The notes under the pieces were generated by a model. It was given only the letters and a program-made list of their open reading frames with translations. It had not been told where the DNA came from and ran no database searches. DNA of 64,000 nucleotides. Origin: Geobacter sp. SVR. GTDB taxonomy: Bacteria > Desulfobacterota > Desulfuromonadia > Geobacterales > Pseudopelobacteraceae. Of this stretch, positions 44,968-53,214 are shown in pieces; the first letter of the stretch is position 1; every line of letters begins with the position of its first letter. The stretch covers positions 248,001 to 312,000 of the forward strand of contig NZ_AP024469.1 in NCBI RefSeq assembly GCF_016865365.1, in the 5' to 3' direction. Made by a program: the position numbers and the translations under genes.

Positions 44968-46263
44968 ATGGAGCTGTCTCGCTACACGAAAACTTACCCT
45001 CATCCGGACCAGCCGGAACGGGTGCTACTGTTCTCCACCCGACGTGGGGCACTGCTGCAGGTATCGCACGCACTACTGGAACGCATCCGGTGCAACGACC
45101 TGTCGGATAAAGAACGCGATACTCTGCTGCGCCTGGGCTTTCTGGTGGCGGACTGCGAGGCCGAGCGCGAGGAGGTGTTGGCTACCTTTACGCGCGTCAA
45201 CCGTGACAGCCGACGGTTTACTGCCGTGGTCACCCTGACCCTGACATGCAACCTGGCTTGTCCGTACTGTTACGAAGACCCGTTCCGCGGTGACTTTACG
45301 ATGAGCGAGGAGACCGCCGACCTGCTGGTGCAGCGGGTGACGGAACGGATGGCGTCCGGTCTGGACATTGTCATCGATTTCTATGGCGGAGAGGCGTTAC
45401 TAGCCTTGCCGCTGCTGAAATCCATCGCTGAGCGGTTGAAATTGTTGGCCGGACAGCACGGGGTGGCTTTCGAATTCAATCTGGTGACCAACGGTACCCT
45501 GCTGAACCGCCCGACCGTGCGGGAACTGGCGGAGTTGGGGCTGAAAAAGGCCAAGTTGACCCTGGACGGTCCCCGCGAGATCCATGACCGACAGCGTCCG
45601 TTCGTCTCCGGACGGGGCAGTTTCGATGCGATCGTGGCCAATATCGCGGCTACCTGGGATCTTGTGGCGCTGCAGGTAGGAGGCAACTTCACCCGCGACA
45701 ACTATCACCGTTTTCCGGAAATGCTGGACCATCTGTCGGGTGCGGGCATTACCCCGGACATGCTGCAGATGGTGGTCTTCGCGCCGGTCACCCCCAAGTC
45801 GGACGGTAGCGGCATCGGCGATTTCAGCGCCACCTGCGCCTGCTCGTCCGAACCCTGGCTGATCGAGGCCAGCCTGTACCTGCGAGAAGAGACTCTGCGG
45901 CGCGGCTTCAACGCCCCCAAACCGGCCCCAGCCGGTTGTATGATCGAATTCGCCAACGACCTGGTGGTTGGCTACGACGGCGGTCTCTACAAATGTCCGG
46001 CCTTCATGGGACAGGAAGAGTTGCGGATTGGTTCGCTGGCTGAAGGGGTCGGCGATTACCGCACTTCCCACGGCCTGGATGCCTGGAAGTGCGATGAGTG
46101 TCTGGCCTGTCCCTACCTGCCGCTCTGTTTCGGTGGTTGCCGCTTTCTGCGTCGGCTGGCCAGTGGAGCCATCGATGGTGTCGATTGCCGCCGCGAATTT
46201 TTCGATAAAACGCTCGAAAAAATGATCCGTCAGGATCTTGAGCTACGCGCTCCCCGGAAATAA
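44968..46263 (+). CDS. Radical SAM/SPASM peptide maturase (geopeptide maturase-like)
   Basis: A 431-residue enzyme. Residues 1-85 look like a precursor-binding (PqqD/RRE-like) region. The radical SAM core carries C94-x3-C98-x2-C101 (CNLACPYC) and the SAM-binding stretch DFYGGEALL. The C-terminal SPASM domain has CMIEFAND..YKCPAF and the cluster pattern CDECLACPYLPLCFGGC, implying two auxiliary iron-sulfur clusters. Such enzymes make thioether or other carbon links in ribosomal peptides. It closely fits the maturase family known in Geobacter next to geopeptides. GAAGGA precedes the ATG. The modification type is unknown. Confidence 0.92.
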   Translation: MELSRYTKTYPHPDQPERVLLFSTRRGALLQVSHALLERIRCNDLSDKERDTLLRLGFLVADCEAEREEVLATFTRVNRDSRRFTAVVTLTLTCNLACPYCYEDPFRGDFTMSEETADLLVQRVTERMASGLDIVIDFYGGEALLALPLLKSIAERLKLLAGQHGVAFEFNLVTNGTLLNRPTVRELAELGLKKAKLTLDGPREIHDRQRPFVSGRGSFDAIVANIAATWDLVALQVGGNFTRDNYHRFPEMLDHLSGAGITPDMLQMVVFAPVTPKSDGSGIGDFSATCACSSEPWLIEASLYLREETLRRGFNAPKPAPAGCMIEFANDLVVGYDGGLYKCPAFMGQEELRIGSLAEGVGDYRTSHGLDAWKCDECLACPYLPLCFGGCRFLRRLASGAIDGVDCRREFFDKTLEKMIRQDLELRAPRK

Positions 46264-46602
46264 TCCCCTTACCTCTCTTCTTTTTCCCTGATTTTCGTCT
46301 GGTTTCAGATCGCCTATAATAAAATGTTACAGTCGGCTCAAAGCCGCTCCAGCAAAGGGCTCGGAGTGGTTTTGGTATTCAGGTGTAACAAAATGTTACA
46401 CTCGGCTGAAAGCAAGGGCCAGGGCAGATTTGCGGCATGTTTTCCAAATCGACTGTAACGAAACGTTACACTCAAGGAACCGGTCGCCCTGCTCTGTTGC
46501 TTCAGCACGCTTTTCCTCTCCTGTCCCAGCCAATTTCCACACTTCGTTTCTACTGCCTCCTGAATCATTCTCTGTTTAATAAATTATATTTTTCAGTGAG
46601 TT
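46264..46602. other. Regulatory-looking intergenic region
   Basis: About 340 bases after the maturase. There is no convincing gene; a minus-strand frame here lacks any support. It contains three operator-like sites listed next and an AT-rich stretch (46575-46600) that could hold a promoter. Confidence 0.5.
46315..46471. promoter_or_regulatory. Three evenly spaced TGTAAC-N5-GTTACA palindromes
   Basis: Site 2 (46383-46401) is a perfect 8-3-8 palindrome, GTGTAACA-AAA-TGTTACAC. Site 3 (46454-46470) is a perfect 7-3-7, TGTAACG-AAA-CGTTACA. Site 1 (46315-46331) keeps the right half TGTTACA and a degenerate left half. All share the central AAA. Centre-to-centre spacings are 69 and 70 bases. Sites 1 and 2 are each followed by a shared TCGGCT-N-AAAGC. 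They look like tandem sites for one dimeric regulator, perhaps a sigma-54 activator. Confidence 0.7.
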
Positions 46603-46761
46603 ATGTCTTTTGATCATCAGTGCCCTGTCGCATTGAACGACCTGGCCAGCGCAAAGAAAGGCATGATCTGGCAGGCCCTGCTTCAGTGCTCCTCAAAAGG
46701 AGTTGGCACTATCCATGTAATGGGTGGTAGCGGCATGACAACTATGAGGGAGAAATCATGA
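46603..46761 (+). CDS. Possible small protein, 52 residues
   Basis: A short open frame (MSFDHQCPVALNDLASAKKG at the start, then MIWQALLQCSSKGVGTIHVM and a Met-rich end). Its stop overlaps the next start by four bases, the same coupling used elsewhere in this window. The ribosome site is weak (CAGTGAG). The opening CPVALNDL and late GGSG faintly recall FeoA-like small proteins. Not certain to be translated. Confidence 0.35.
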   Translation: MSFDHQCPVALNDLASAKKGMIWQALLQCSSKGVGTIHVMGGSGMTTMREKS

Positions 46762-47063
46762 AGCAGCAGCATGACGATAGTTCGCGGGACACAGCCGGTG
46801 AAATCTCGTACGAGCATATCGAAGAGATCATCCTGGCGGCACTGCGCCTGCGCAATCTGCCGGTCGGGCAGATGGTCGATATCTCCCAGTTGCAGGAGGA
46901 TTGTTTCAGCATCGGCTATTCCCCCCGCGAGCTGAGCCAGGGGCTTGTCCGGCTGCTGAGGCGCCGGTATTTGAGTCCCTGCCCGTGCGGCGAGCTGTCC
47001 TTCATGTTGACCCAGGAAGGGCACCGAGCGGGGGAGCAGGCATTGTTTTCACGACGCGATTGA
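46758..47063 (+). CDS. Small winged-helix-like protein, unknown
   Basis: A 101-residue protein, well started (GAGGGAGAAATC before ATG). Predicted helices (YEHIEEIILAALRLRNLPV; DISQLQEDCFSIGYSPRELSQGLVRLLRRRYLSPC) and a short hairpin with CPCG suggest a winged-helix DNA-binding or adaptor fold. It stands upstream of the stressosome genes in the same direction with small gaps, so it may be part of that operon. No family recognised. Confidence 0.72.
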   Translation: MKQQHDDSSRDTAGEISYEHIEEIILAALRLRNLPVGQMVDISQLQEDCFSIGYSPRELSQGLVRLLRRRYLSPCPCGELSFMLTQEGHRAGEQALFSRRD

Positions 47064-47102
47064 ACAGGACGGAACGTTTCGAAAAACAACGAGGAGAAGG
47101 AA

Positions 47103-47360
47103 ATGCTCAGATTGGAAGATGTTCAGCGAAAACTGACGATTTTGCACAGCTACGACAAGGTGTTCAGGGGTAGCCCGGTAAGGCAGCTGTTGCCGCGATG
47201 TTGCGGCAAGCAGTTTGACATCGGCAAACTGCTGCAGATGGAGGTGAAGCAGATTACCGTGGAGGTGGAAGGGGACCAGGTGATGATGTTCGAAGTGGTA
47301 TGTCCGGTGTGCGGTCGGGTAGTGCCGCCCGAATGGGAAATAAGGAAGAACGGAATCTGA
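47103..47360 (+). CDS. Small cysteine-pair protein, unknown
   Basis: An 85-residue protein after AGGAGAAGGAA. It contains RCCGKQF (about 32-38) and CPVCGRVVP (about 68-76), a likely zinc or iron site of two cysteine pairs, around a strand-rich middle (MEVKQITVEVEGDQVMMFEVV). No family recognised. It lies 49 bases upstream of the RsbR-like gene. Confidence 0.7.
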   Translation: MLRLEDVQRKLTILHSYDKVFRGSPVRQLLPRCCGKQFDIGKLLQMEVKQITVEVEGDQVMMFEVVCPVCGRVVPPEWEIRKNGI

Positions 47361-47409
47361 TCAGCTGCCTCTGTTCAATGAATCAATGAACACGAAAGGA
47401 GTACAGACA

Positions 47410-48267
47410 ATGTCACGTAAAACTATCTGCCAGGAAATAGCCGCCATAATTGCCGACAATCAGCAGGAGATCATCTCCTCCTGGTACCAGCTGATCACCG
47501 ACAAGGGGCAAATCATAGTGGCGACCATGGGAGAAGAGGAGATGAAATGCTTCATGCGCGACGGCATTTCCGCCTTTGCCAAGGCCCTGCACGCAGGGGA
47601 GGATTTCCGGGGAGAGGCCTACCGCGATGCGCGCGAGCTGCATACCAGGCTGAGTACGATCCTGGCCGCCAAAGGCGTTTCGCCGGCGGAGGTCGCCACC
47701 CTGGTCTTTTCCAAGAAGGATCCCATCAATACGGTGCTGCAGAAAGCCTATCCCCAGAAGGATAAACTGCTGGAGGCCATCAGTCTGGTAAACCGGGTGA
47801 TCGACCAGGCCGGCCTGTATACCTTCGAGACCTTCACGGCCTCGCGGGAAGCGATCATAAAGGAACAGCAAAAAGCCCTGCTGGAGCTTTCCGCCCCGGT
47901 GGTCAAGGTATGGGAGAGGATCCTGATGATGCCGCTGATCGGCATTATGGACAGTGCACGGACCCAGCACATCATGGAGTCGCTCCTGACCGGGATCGAG
48001 GAGAACCAGGCCAAGGTGGCGATTCTCGATATCTCCGGCATTCCGGTGGTGGATTCCCTGGTCGCCAAGCATCTTTTCAGGACCGTAGCAGCAGCAAAGC
48101 TGATGGGGGCGGAGTGCATCATCACCGGCATACGCGCCAGGATCGCACAGACCATGATCCAGCTTGGAGTGGATCTGGCCTGGGTGACCACCAGGAACAC
48201 CATGGCGGAAGGTCTGCGGGTTGCCCTGGATCTGACCGGACAGAGGTTTGTCTCCAAAGAGGTATAG
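47410..48267 (+). CDS. RsbR-like stressosome scaffold protein (STAS domain)
   Basis: A 285-residue protein. The N-terminal sensor domain (about 1-155, all helical, as in RsbR co-antagonists) is followed by a STAS domain. The STAS segment DISGIPVVDSLVAKH holds Ser where Bacillus RsbR has phospho-Thr171, and ITGIRARIAQT holds the second site (Thr205 in RsbR). Such proteins assemble with RsbS into a large sensory shell that binds RsbT. ATG 47410 is chosen because GGAG lies eight bases before it. It starts the four-gene rsb module. Confidence 0.93.
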   Translation: MSRKTICQEIAAIIADNQQEIISSWYQLITDKGQIIVATMGEEEMKCFMRDGISAFAKALHAGEDFRGEAYRDARELHTRLSTILAAKGVSPAEVATLVFSKKDPINTVLQKAYPQKDKLLEAISLVNRVIDQAGLYTFETFTASREAIIKEQQKALLELSAPVVKVWERILMMPLIGIMDSARTQHIMESLLTGIEENQAKVAILDISGIPVVDSLVAKHLFRTVAAAKLMGAECIITGIRARIAQTMIQLGVDLAWVTTRNTMAEGLRVALDLTGQRFVSKEV

Positions 48268-48271
48268 GAAC

Positions 48272-48661
48272 ATGGACGAAGTCACCATCATCAAGGTCGG
48301 GGGAACCCTGGTCGTACCGATTCAGGTGGAACTGCACGACAAGGCCGCAATGAAGCTCCAGCAGAGCATCCTCAGGAAGATCGAGAAGAGCGGTGCCCAA
48401 GGGCTGCTCATAGATGTCTCGGCAGTATCGATCGTAGACAGTTTTCTCGGCCGGCTCCTGGGAGAAACCGCCAAGATGGCGCGGCTCATGGGAACCACTA
48501 CGATACTGGTCGGGATGAGGAAAGAGGTCGTGCTCACCCTGGTGCAGTTGGGCATGACCCTTAATGATCTTTGCACCTCGCTCAATGTGGAAGAGGGGCT
48601 CCGTTTTCTGGACACGCTGCTTAGTGGAACTCCCCCCGCGGACGAGGGAGGAGCGGTATGA
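48272..48661 (+). CDS. RsbS-like STAS antagonist
   Basis: A 129-residue single STAS domain. The phosphorylatable serine lies in DVSAVSIVDSFLGR, almost the same as the Ser59 region of Bacillus RsbS. It should form the stressosome core with RsbR and hold the RsbT kinase until phosphorylated. The gene lies four bases after rsbR-like, and its stop overlaps rsbT-like by four. Confidence 0.94.
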   Translation: MDEVTIIKVGGTLVVPIQVELHDKAAMKLQQSILRKIEKSGAQGLLIDVSAVSIVDSFLGRLLGETAKMARLMGTTTILVGMRKEVVLTLVQLGMTLNDLCTSLNVEEGLRFLDTLLSGTPPADEGGAV

Positions 48662-49068
48662 AAGGGAAAAGCGACGGGACAGTCGGATTTTCCATACAAA
48701 GCGATGAAGATGTGATTCTGGCCCGCCAGAAGGTGCGTTCCATGGCGCAGGAGCTGGGATTTTCCCTTCTGGATCAGACCAAGCTCGTCACGGCGGTCTC
48801 GGAATTGGCCAGGAATATCGTGGTCCACGCCGGCGAAGGAAGCATACGTGTCTTCCGGTTGGAGCAAGCGGGCAGAATCGGCCTGACTGTGCGGTGTGAG
48901 GACCATGGCCCCGGGATCCCTGATGTGGGACGCGCCATGCGTGAGGGATTCAGCACCGTCGGCTCTCTCGGGTTGGGACTGCCGGGCTCCAGGCGCCTGG
49001 TGGACGAGTTTCGCATTGACTCGGTACCCGGCAAGGGCACCATGGTCGAGGTGGTCAAATGGCTCTGA
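48658..49068 (+). CDS. RsbT-like switch-protein serine kinase
   Basis: A 136-residue GHKL ATPase domain with the N box SELARNIVVHAG, the G1 box CEDHGPGIPD and the G2 part GSLGLGLPGSRRLVDEF. In the Bacillus system RsbT phosphorylates RsbR and RsbS, leaves the stressosome, and activates a protein with an RsbU-type N-terminal domain. The protein at 50049 has such a domain. The gene overlaps both neighbours. Confidence 0.94.
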   Translation: MKGKSDGTVGFSIQSDEDVILARQKVRSMAQELGFSLLDQTKLVTAVSELARNIVVHAGEGSIRVFRLEQAGRIGLTVRCEDHGPGIPDVGRAMREGFSTVGSLGLGLPGSRRLVDEFRIDSVPGKGTMVEVVKWL

Positions 49069-50045
49069 AAGAGCAGCGTATTCTGGTGTTTGTGGACAGC
49101 GACATCCTCAAGGTCCGCCGCCTGGCCAGAGAGGCGGCCCAGGAGGCCGGCTTCGACCAGATTGCATCCGGCGAGATCGAGATAGTTGCCTCCGAGCTCG
49201 CTACCAATCTTCTCAAACATCATGCCGTGGATGGAGAGATCGTCATAACCACGCTCAACTCTACCGGCCGGCAAGGGGTTGAGCTACGTTCGCTGGACCT
49301 TGGACCGGGAATACGGGATATCAGGACCGCTGTCCACGGCGGGGTCTCCACGGCCGGCGGATTGGGGATCGGACTCTCCGGGGTCAGGAGACTGATGGAC
49401 GAGTTCTCCATCGAGTCTCAGCCTGGAGCGATGACATCGGTGGTCGCCAGAAAGTGGCTTCCTTCCAAGGATGACACACGGATGGGCTTTTCGGTCATCG
49501 CCAGACCCAAGCCGGGGGAGGATGTCTCCGGCGACGCCTATTTCATCAAACAGGGCCGCGACTATGTCTTCTTTACGGTGCTGGACGCTCTGGGGCATGG
49601 CCCGGAGGCTTTTGAAACGGGCCGGGTCTGCATGGCCGTCATCGAGGAAAATTACGACGCACCACTGCCCATGATCGCAGAGCTGTGCCACCAGGAACTG
49701 AAGGGCACCAGGGGAGCGGCCGTGGCCCTCTGCCGGATCGATTTTGCGGAATCGCGGCTGCGGCACCTGAGCATCGGCAATGTGGAGACCAGGGTCTACG
49801 GTACGAGCGTGCCGGTGCGCCCCTTCTGCTTCAACGGCACTCTGGGGATGTCCATGGAGCGCTACCAGGTCCGGGACTACCGTTGGGAGGAAGGTGCAAC
49901 CATCATGATGTATTCGGACGGGATCTCCTTTCCGTGGGATGTTCAACCCGAGATGATAGCCGCATCTCCTCAGGTGGTCGCAGAGCAGGTTTTCAAGGCC
50001 TTTGCCGGGGACAACGACGATGCCACCGTGCTGGTGGGAAGGTGA
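49059..50045 (+). CDS. Fused GHKL ATPase and SpoIIE/RsbX-type phosphatase
   Basis: A 328-residue two-domain protein. Residues about 1-135 are a second RsbT-like ATPase (ASELATNLLKHH; LDLGPGIRD; GGLGIGLSGVRRLMDEF). Residues about 145-328 are a PP2C/SpoIIE phosphatase with metal-site aspartates in EDVSGDAYF, LDALGHGPEA, YSDGIS and NDDATVL. By analogy with RsbX it should dephosphorylate the RsbR/RsbS proteins and reset the stressosome. Having kinase-like and phosphatase domains in one chain is found in stressosome loci outside Bacillus. It overlaps rsbT-like by ten bases. Confidence 0.92.
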   Translation: MALKEQRILVFVDSDILKVRRLAREAAQEAGFDQIASGEIEIVASELATNLLKHHAVDGEIVITTLNSTGRQGVELRSLDLGPGIRDIRTAVHGGVSTAGGLGIGLSGVRRLMDEFSIESQPGAMTSVVARKWLPSKDDTRMGFSVIARPKPGEDVSGDAYFIKQGRDYVFFTVLDALGHGPEAFETGRVCMAVIEENYDAPLPMIAELCHQELKGTRGAAVALCRIDFAESRLRHLSIGNVETRVYGTSVPVRPFCFNGTLGMSMERYQVRDYRWEEGATIMMYSDGISFPWDVQPEMIAASPQVVAEQVFKAFAGDNDDATVLVGR

Positions 50046-50048
50046 GCC

Positions 50049-51161
50049 ATGAACGAGAGTGAAATCCTTCGACGCTACAGCGCCCTGCTGTCGAACTTCC
50101 TCGGGCAGATGGAGGAGAAGGCTCTCTATGATGTGTCCGAGCTGGCCCGCGAACTGGTCAATGCCAAGATCGGCCCGGAGGTGCTGCTGGACATTCATTC
50201 CAAATGCCTGAGGGGCATCATCGCCGAACTCGATCCCAAGAGCGCCAGCAGAAAGGTGATGATCGCCAACGACCTGTTGCTGAACGGCATCATGACCTAC
50301 ACCCTCAGTTTCTACAGCGTCATGGAAACCCTGGGAGAGCAAAACCGGGAACTGGAACTTCGCAAGCAGGAAGCGGAAGCGGCCAGGCGGGATGCAGACG
50401 TTGCCAGCAAGGCCAAATCCGATTTCCTGGCCAACATGAGCCACGAACTGCGCACCCCCCTCAATTCGGTAATCGGTTTCTCGGAGGTTCTGCTGGATGA
50501 GCTGTTCGGCTCGCTCAACGAGAAGCAGAAAGTGTATGTGAACAACATCCTCGTGAGCGGCCGGCACTTGTTGAGCCTTATCAACGATATCCTCGACCTC
50601 TCCAAGGTGGAGGCGGGCAAGATGGAGCTGGAGCTCTCCCGCTTCCCCCTGCGGCAGTCCCTGCAGGGCGCGGTTGCCCTGCTCATGGAAAAGGCCCTCA
50701 AGCACGGCATAACCCTTTCGCTCTGGATTCCGCCGGAGGCGGACAGAGAGATCGAGGCGGACGAACGGAAACTGAAGCAGATCATGTTCAATCTTCTTTC
50801 CAATGCCGTCAAGTTCACACCGGAGGGGGGCAGCGTGCTGGTTTCGGCACACTGCGGCAATGGTGCGGACCGGGATATGCCGGATGCCGGCGGGGATTAT
50901 GTGGCAGAGACTGGATCGGCTCCTGAGTTTGTCGAGATTTCGGTCACGGATACCGGTATCGGCATCCGCCCCGAAGACCTGAAAAAGCTGTTCATCGAGT
51001 TTACCCAGTTGGAATCCCCGTACGTGAAGAATCAGGAGGGAACGGGCCTCGGGCTGGCACTCACCAAGCGGCTTGTGGAGCTTCAGGGGGGAAGCATCCG
51101 GGTGGCAAGCGAATACGGCAGGGGGTGCACGTTCGCTTTTACCGTCCCATTACAGAGATGA
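50049..51161 (+). CDS. Soluble histidine kinase with RsbU-like N-terminal domain
   Basis: A 370-residue kinase without membrane segments. Residues about 1-95 resemble the RsbT-binding N-terminal domain of RsbU (ALYDVSELARELVNAKIGPEVLLDIHSK). A coiled coil and HisKA (FLANMSHELRTPLNSVIGFSE) and an ATPase domain (NLLSNAVKFT; DTGIGIRPED; GTGLGLALTKRL) follow. The layout implies that RsbT freed from the stressosome switches on this kinase, linking partner switching to phosphorelay. It follows the phosphatase gene by three bases. Confidence 0.9.
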   Translation: MNESEILRRYSALLSNFLGQMEEKALYDVSELARELVNAKIGPEVLLDIHSKCLRGIIAELDPKSASRKVMIANDLLLNGIMTYTLSFYSVMETLGEQNRELELRKQEAEAARRDADVASKAKSDFLANMSHELRTPLNSVIGFSEVLLDELFGSLNEKQKVYVNNILVSGRHLLSLINDILDLSKVEAGKMELELSRFPLRQSLQGAVALLMEKALKHGITLSLWIPPEADREIEADERKLKQIMFNLLSNAVKFTPEGGSVLVSAHCGNGADRDMPDAGGDYVAETGSAPEFVEISVTDTGIGIRPEDLKKLFIEFTQLESPYVKNQEGTGLGLALTKRLVELQGGSIRVASEYGRGCTFAFTVPLQR

Positions 51162-51177
51162 AGAGGGAGGGGTCGTT

Positions 51178-51549
51178 GTGGGAAAAAAACTGCTTGTGGT
51201 GGACGATAACGATCTGAACCGTTACCTGCTGCGGGAGGTGCTGCACTATCACGGCTACGAGGTGATCGAGGCGGCCAACGGCGCGGAAGGGGTGGCACAG
51301 GCGCGGAACCACCATCCGGACCTGATTTTCCTGGACATCCAGATGCCGGTGATGAACGGCTTCACCGCCATAGCCACACTGCGGGGAGAGCCGGACATAG
51401 CGGGTGTCAAGATCATCGCCATTACCTCACTGGCCATGAACTGCGACCAGAGCACCATCATGGAGGCCGGGTTCGATGGCTATATCTCCAAGCCGTTCGA
51501 TATTCGCGAGCTGCCTGAATGGGTGCGCATATGGCTCGGCACGTCCTAG
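51178..51549 (+). CDS. Single-domain response regulator
   Basis: A 123-residue stand-alone receiver (VVDDNDLNR; phospho-acceptor Asp in LIFLDIQMPVMNG; Lys in YISKPFD). GTG 51178 follows GAGGGAGGGG. It is 16 bases after the kinase gene, so that kinase is its obvious donor. With no output domain it may pass phosphate on or bind a target protein. Confidence 0.93.
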   Translation: MGKKLLVVDDNDLNRYLLREVLHYHGYEVIEAANGAEGVAQARNHHPDLIFLDIQMPVMNGFTAIATLRGEPDIAGVKIIAITSLAMNCDQSTIMEAGFDGYISKPFDIRELPEWVRIWLGTS

Positions 51550-51639
51550 AGATTTATACATAATGAGGTGCCCCACTCTCAGATCCTATCTTCGAGCATC
51601 TTTTGCCGACCTCCCCAACAACACGGAATCGGAGGCTCC

Positions 51640-53163
51640 ATGAACAGCCGAATCCCCAGAATTCTCTGCGTTGACGACGAATCCCTCAACCTTGGCCTGT
51701 TGGAAGCCATACTCGTGCCGCGCGGCTACGACGTGATCTGTGTCGACAACGGTGCCGATGCCCTGGAAACGATCCGCAGGGAGCGGATCGACGTCCTGCT
51801 GCTGGATATGATGATGCCGGGTATGAACGGCTTCGAAGTCTGCAGCCGGATCAAGGCTGATGAATACCTTCGCAACATCCCGGTGGTCATGATCACGGCC
51901 TATGCCGCCAAAGAGAACCGCATCAAGGGGATCGAGGCCGGAGCCGAGGATTTCATCTCCAAACCCTTTGACACCGCCGAGGTGCTGGCGCGCATCGGCA
52001 TGCTTATCCGGGTGAAAACCCTCAACGACCGGCTCACTTCCGCCTACAACAACATCGCAAGCCTGACACGGGTGGCGGAGGAGATCATCCCCACCTTCGA
52101 TCCGTTCCACTTCAATTTCATGGACAACATTACCGGAATCATCCGGCGGGTAATCGCCAGATCACCCGACATGCCCGACAACCCGCAGATGGTGCTGCTG
52201 GGAATCAAGGGGGAGGAGGGCACCAGCCGCTGGTATCGCTACAGCTGCACCGGCGAAGATCTTTCCATTACCCTCCTGGCGGCCGACTTCGACCGTTTTC
52301 TGCAAGCACCGGGCGCGACGCCGCTGATCTGCTGCCACAACAGGTCCGATCCGCCGGGCCATGAACTGGCGGGATTTGCCGCATCCCTGGCCGATCTCTT
52401 CCTTGAGCCGGAGAATATCGTCATCTGCCGGTGCGACACCATCTCGCTCTGCGCGGTCAACTATGGCCGCGAGGTGACCATGTACGATGCCGAGGTGCTC
52501 AACAGCGTGGTCGCCCAGAGCCTCTTTCTCAAATCACTCTCCCATCAGGTCAAGGAAACCGAAGAGGCCTTCGTCTACACGGTTCACGCCCTTGCCAGGG
52601 CAGCCGAGGCCAATGATGAGGATACCGGCAACCATATCGTCCGGGTGGGGGAATACGGCGCCCTTCTTGCCCGGCAGCTGGGCATGTCCGACGACAAGGT
52701 GGAAATGATCCGTCTGCATTCGCGGATGCATGACGTGGGGAAGCTGCGCATCCCTGCGGCGCTCCTTTTGAAACCGGGCAAGTTCAGCGCTGCCGAGTAC
52801 GAGATTATGAAGCAGCATACCGTGGAAGGGGCCAGGATCCTGGGAGAACACGTAAGACTGTCGCTGGCCGCGGAGATCGCCCTGACCCACCACGAGCGCT
52901 GGGACGGCAGCGGTTATCCGCGGGGACTGAAAGGTGAGGAGATTCCCTGGGGGGGCAGGATCACAACCCTGGCCGACCAGTACGACGCATTGAGAAATGC
53001 CCGTGTCTACAAACCGGCCATCGACCATGACACCACCTGCAGGATCATTCTCGGAGGCGACGGCAGGACCCTGCCCCAGCACTTCGATCCTTCGGTACTG
53101 AATGCCTTCAGGGCTCTTGCCGGAAAGTTTGAGGAGGTCTACGAACACCTTCACACACCATGA
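51640..53163 (+). CDS. Receiver/HD-GYP protein (cyclic di-GMP phosphodiesterase-like)
   Basis: A 507-residue protein. The receiver (about 5-125; Asp in [12 protein letters not shown], Lys in FISKPFD) is followed by a middle domain of about 200 residues without a recognised fold, and a C-terminal HD-GYP domain ([32 protein letters not shown]). HD-GYP enzymes hydrolyse cyclic di-GMP. The metal-binding HD and GYP residues are intact, so activity is likely. ATG 51640 follows GGAGG. Probably one output of the upstream kinase. Confidence 0.93.
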   Translation: MNSRIPRILCVDDESLNLGLLEAILVPRGYDVICVDNGADALETIRRERIDVLLLDMMMPGMNGFEVCSRIKADEYLRNIPVVMITAYAAKENRIKGIEAGAEDFISKPFDTAEVLARIGMLIRVKTLNDRLTSAYNNIASLTRVAEEIIPTFDPFHFNFMDNITGIIRRVIARSPDMPDNPQMVLLGIKGEEGTSRWYRYSCTGEDLSITLLAADFDRFLQAPGATPLICCHNRSDPPGHELAGFAASLADLFLEPENIVICRCDTISLCAVNYGREVTMYDAEVLNSVVAQSLFLKSLSHQVKETEEAFVYTVHALARAAEANDEDTGNHIVRVGEYGALLARQLGMSDDKVEMIRLHSRMHDVGKLRIPAALLLKPGKFSAAEYEIMKQHTVEGARILGEHVRLSLAAEIALTHHERWDGSGYPRGLKGEEIPWGGRITTLADQYDALRNARVYKPAIDHDTTCRIILGGDGRTLPQHFDPSVLNAFRALAGKFEEVYEHLHTP

Positions 53164-53214
53164 GCCTTTCAGGCCGGCAGAAGCGGGAGACGTTGCGGAT
53201 TCCAGGACAGAGGT

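Noticed and set aside
46315-46471. CRISPR array
   Set aside because: Only three short palindromes, imperfect, without constant repeat length or unique spacers; no cas genes nearby.
46704-46719. Sigma-54 promoter TGGCACT-ATCC-ATGTA
   Set aside because: The -24 half is good but the nearly invariant -12 GC is GT, and it lies inside the possible 52-residue frame.
49284-50852. 522-codon minus-strand frame across the phosphatase and kinase genes
   Set aside because: Spans two real genes antisense and carries no domain signal.
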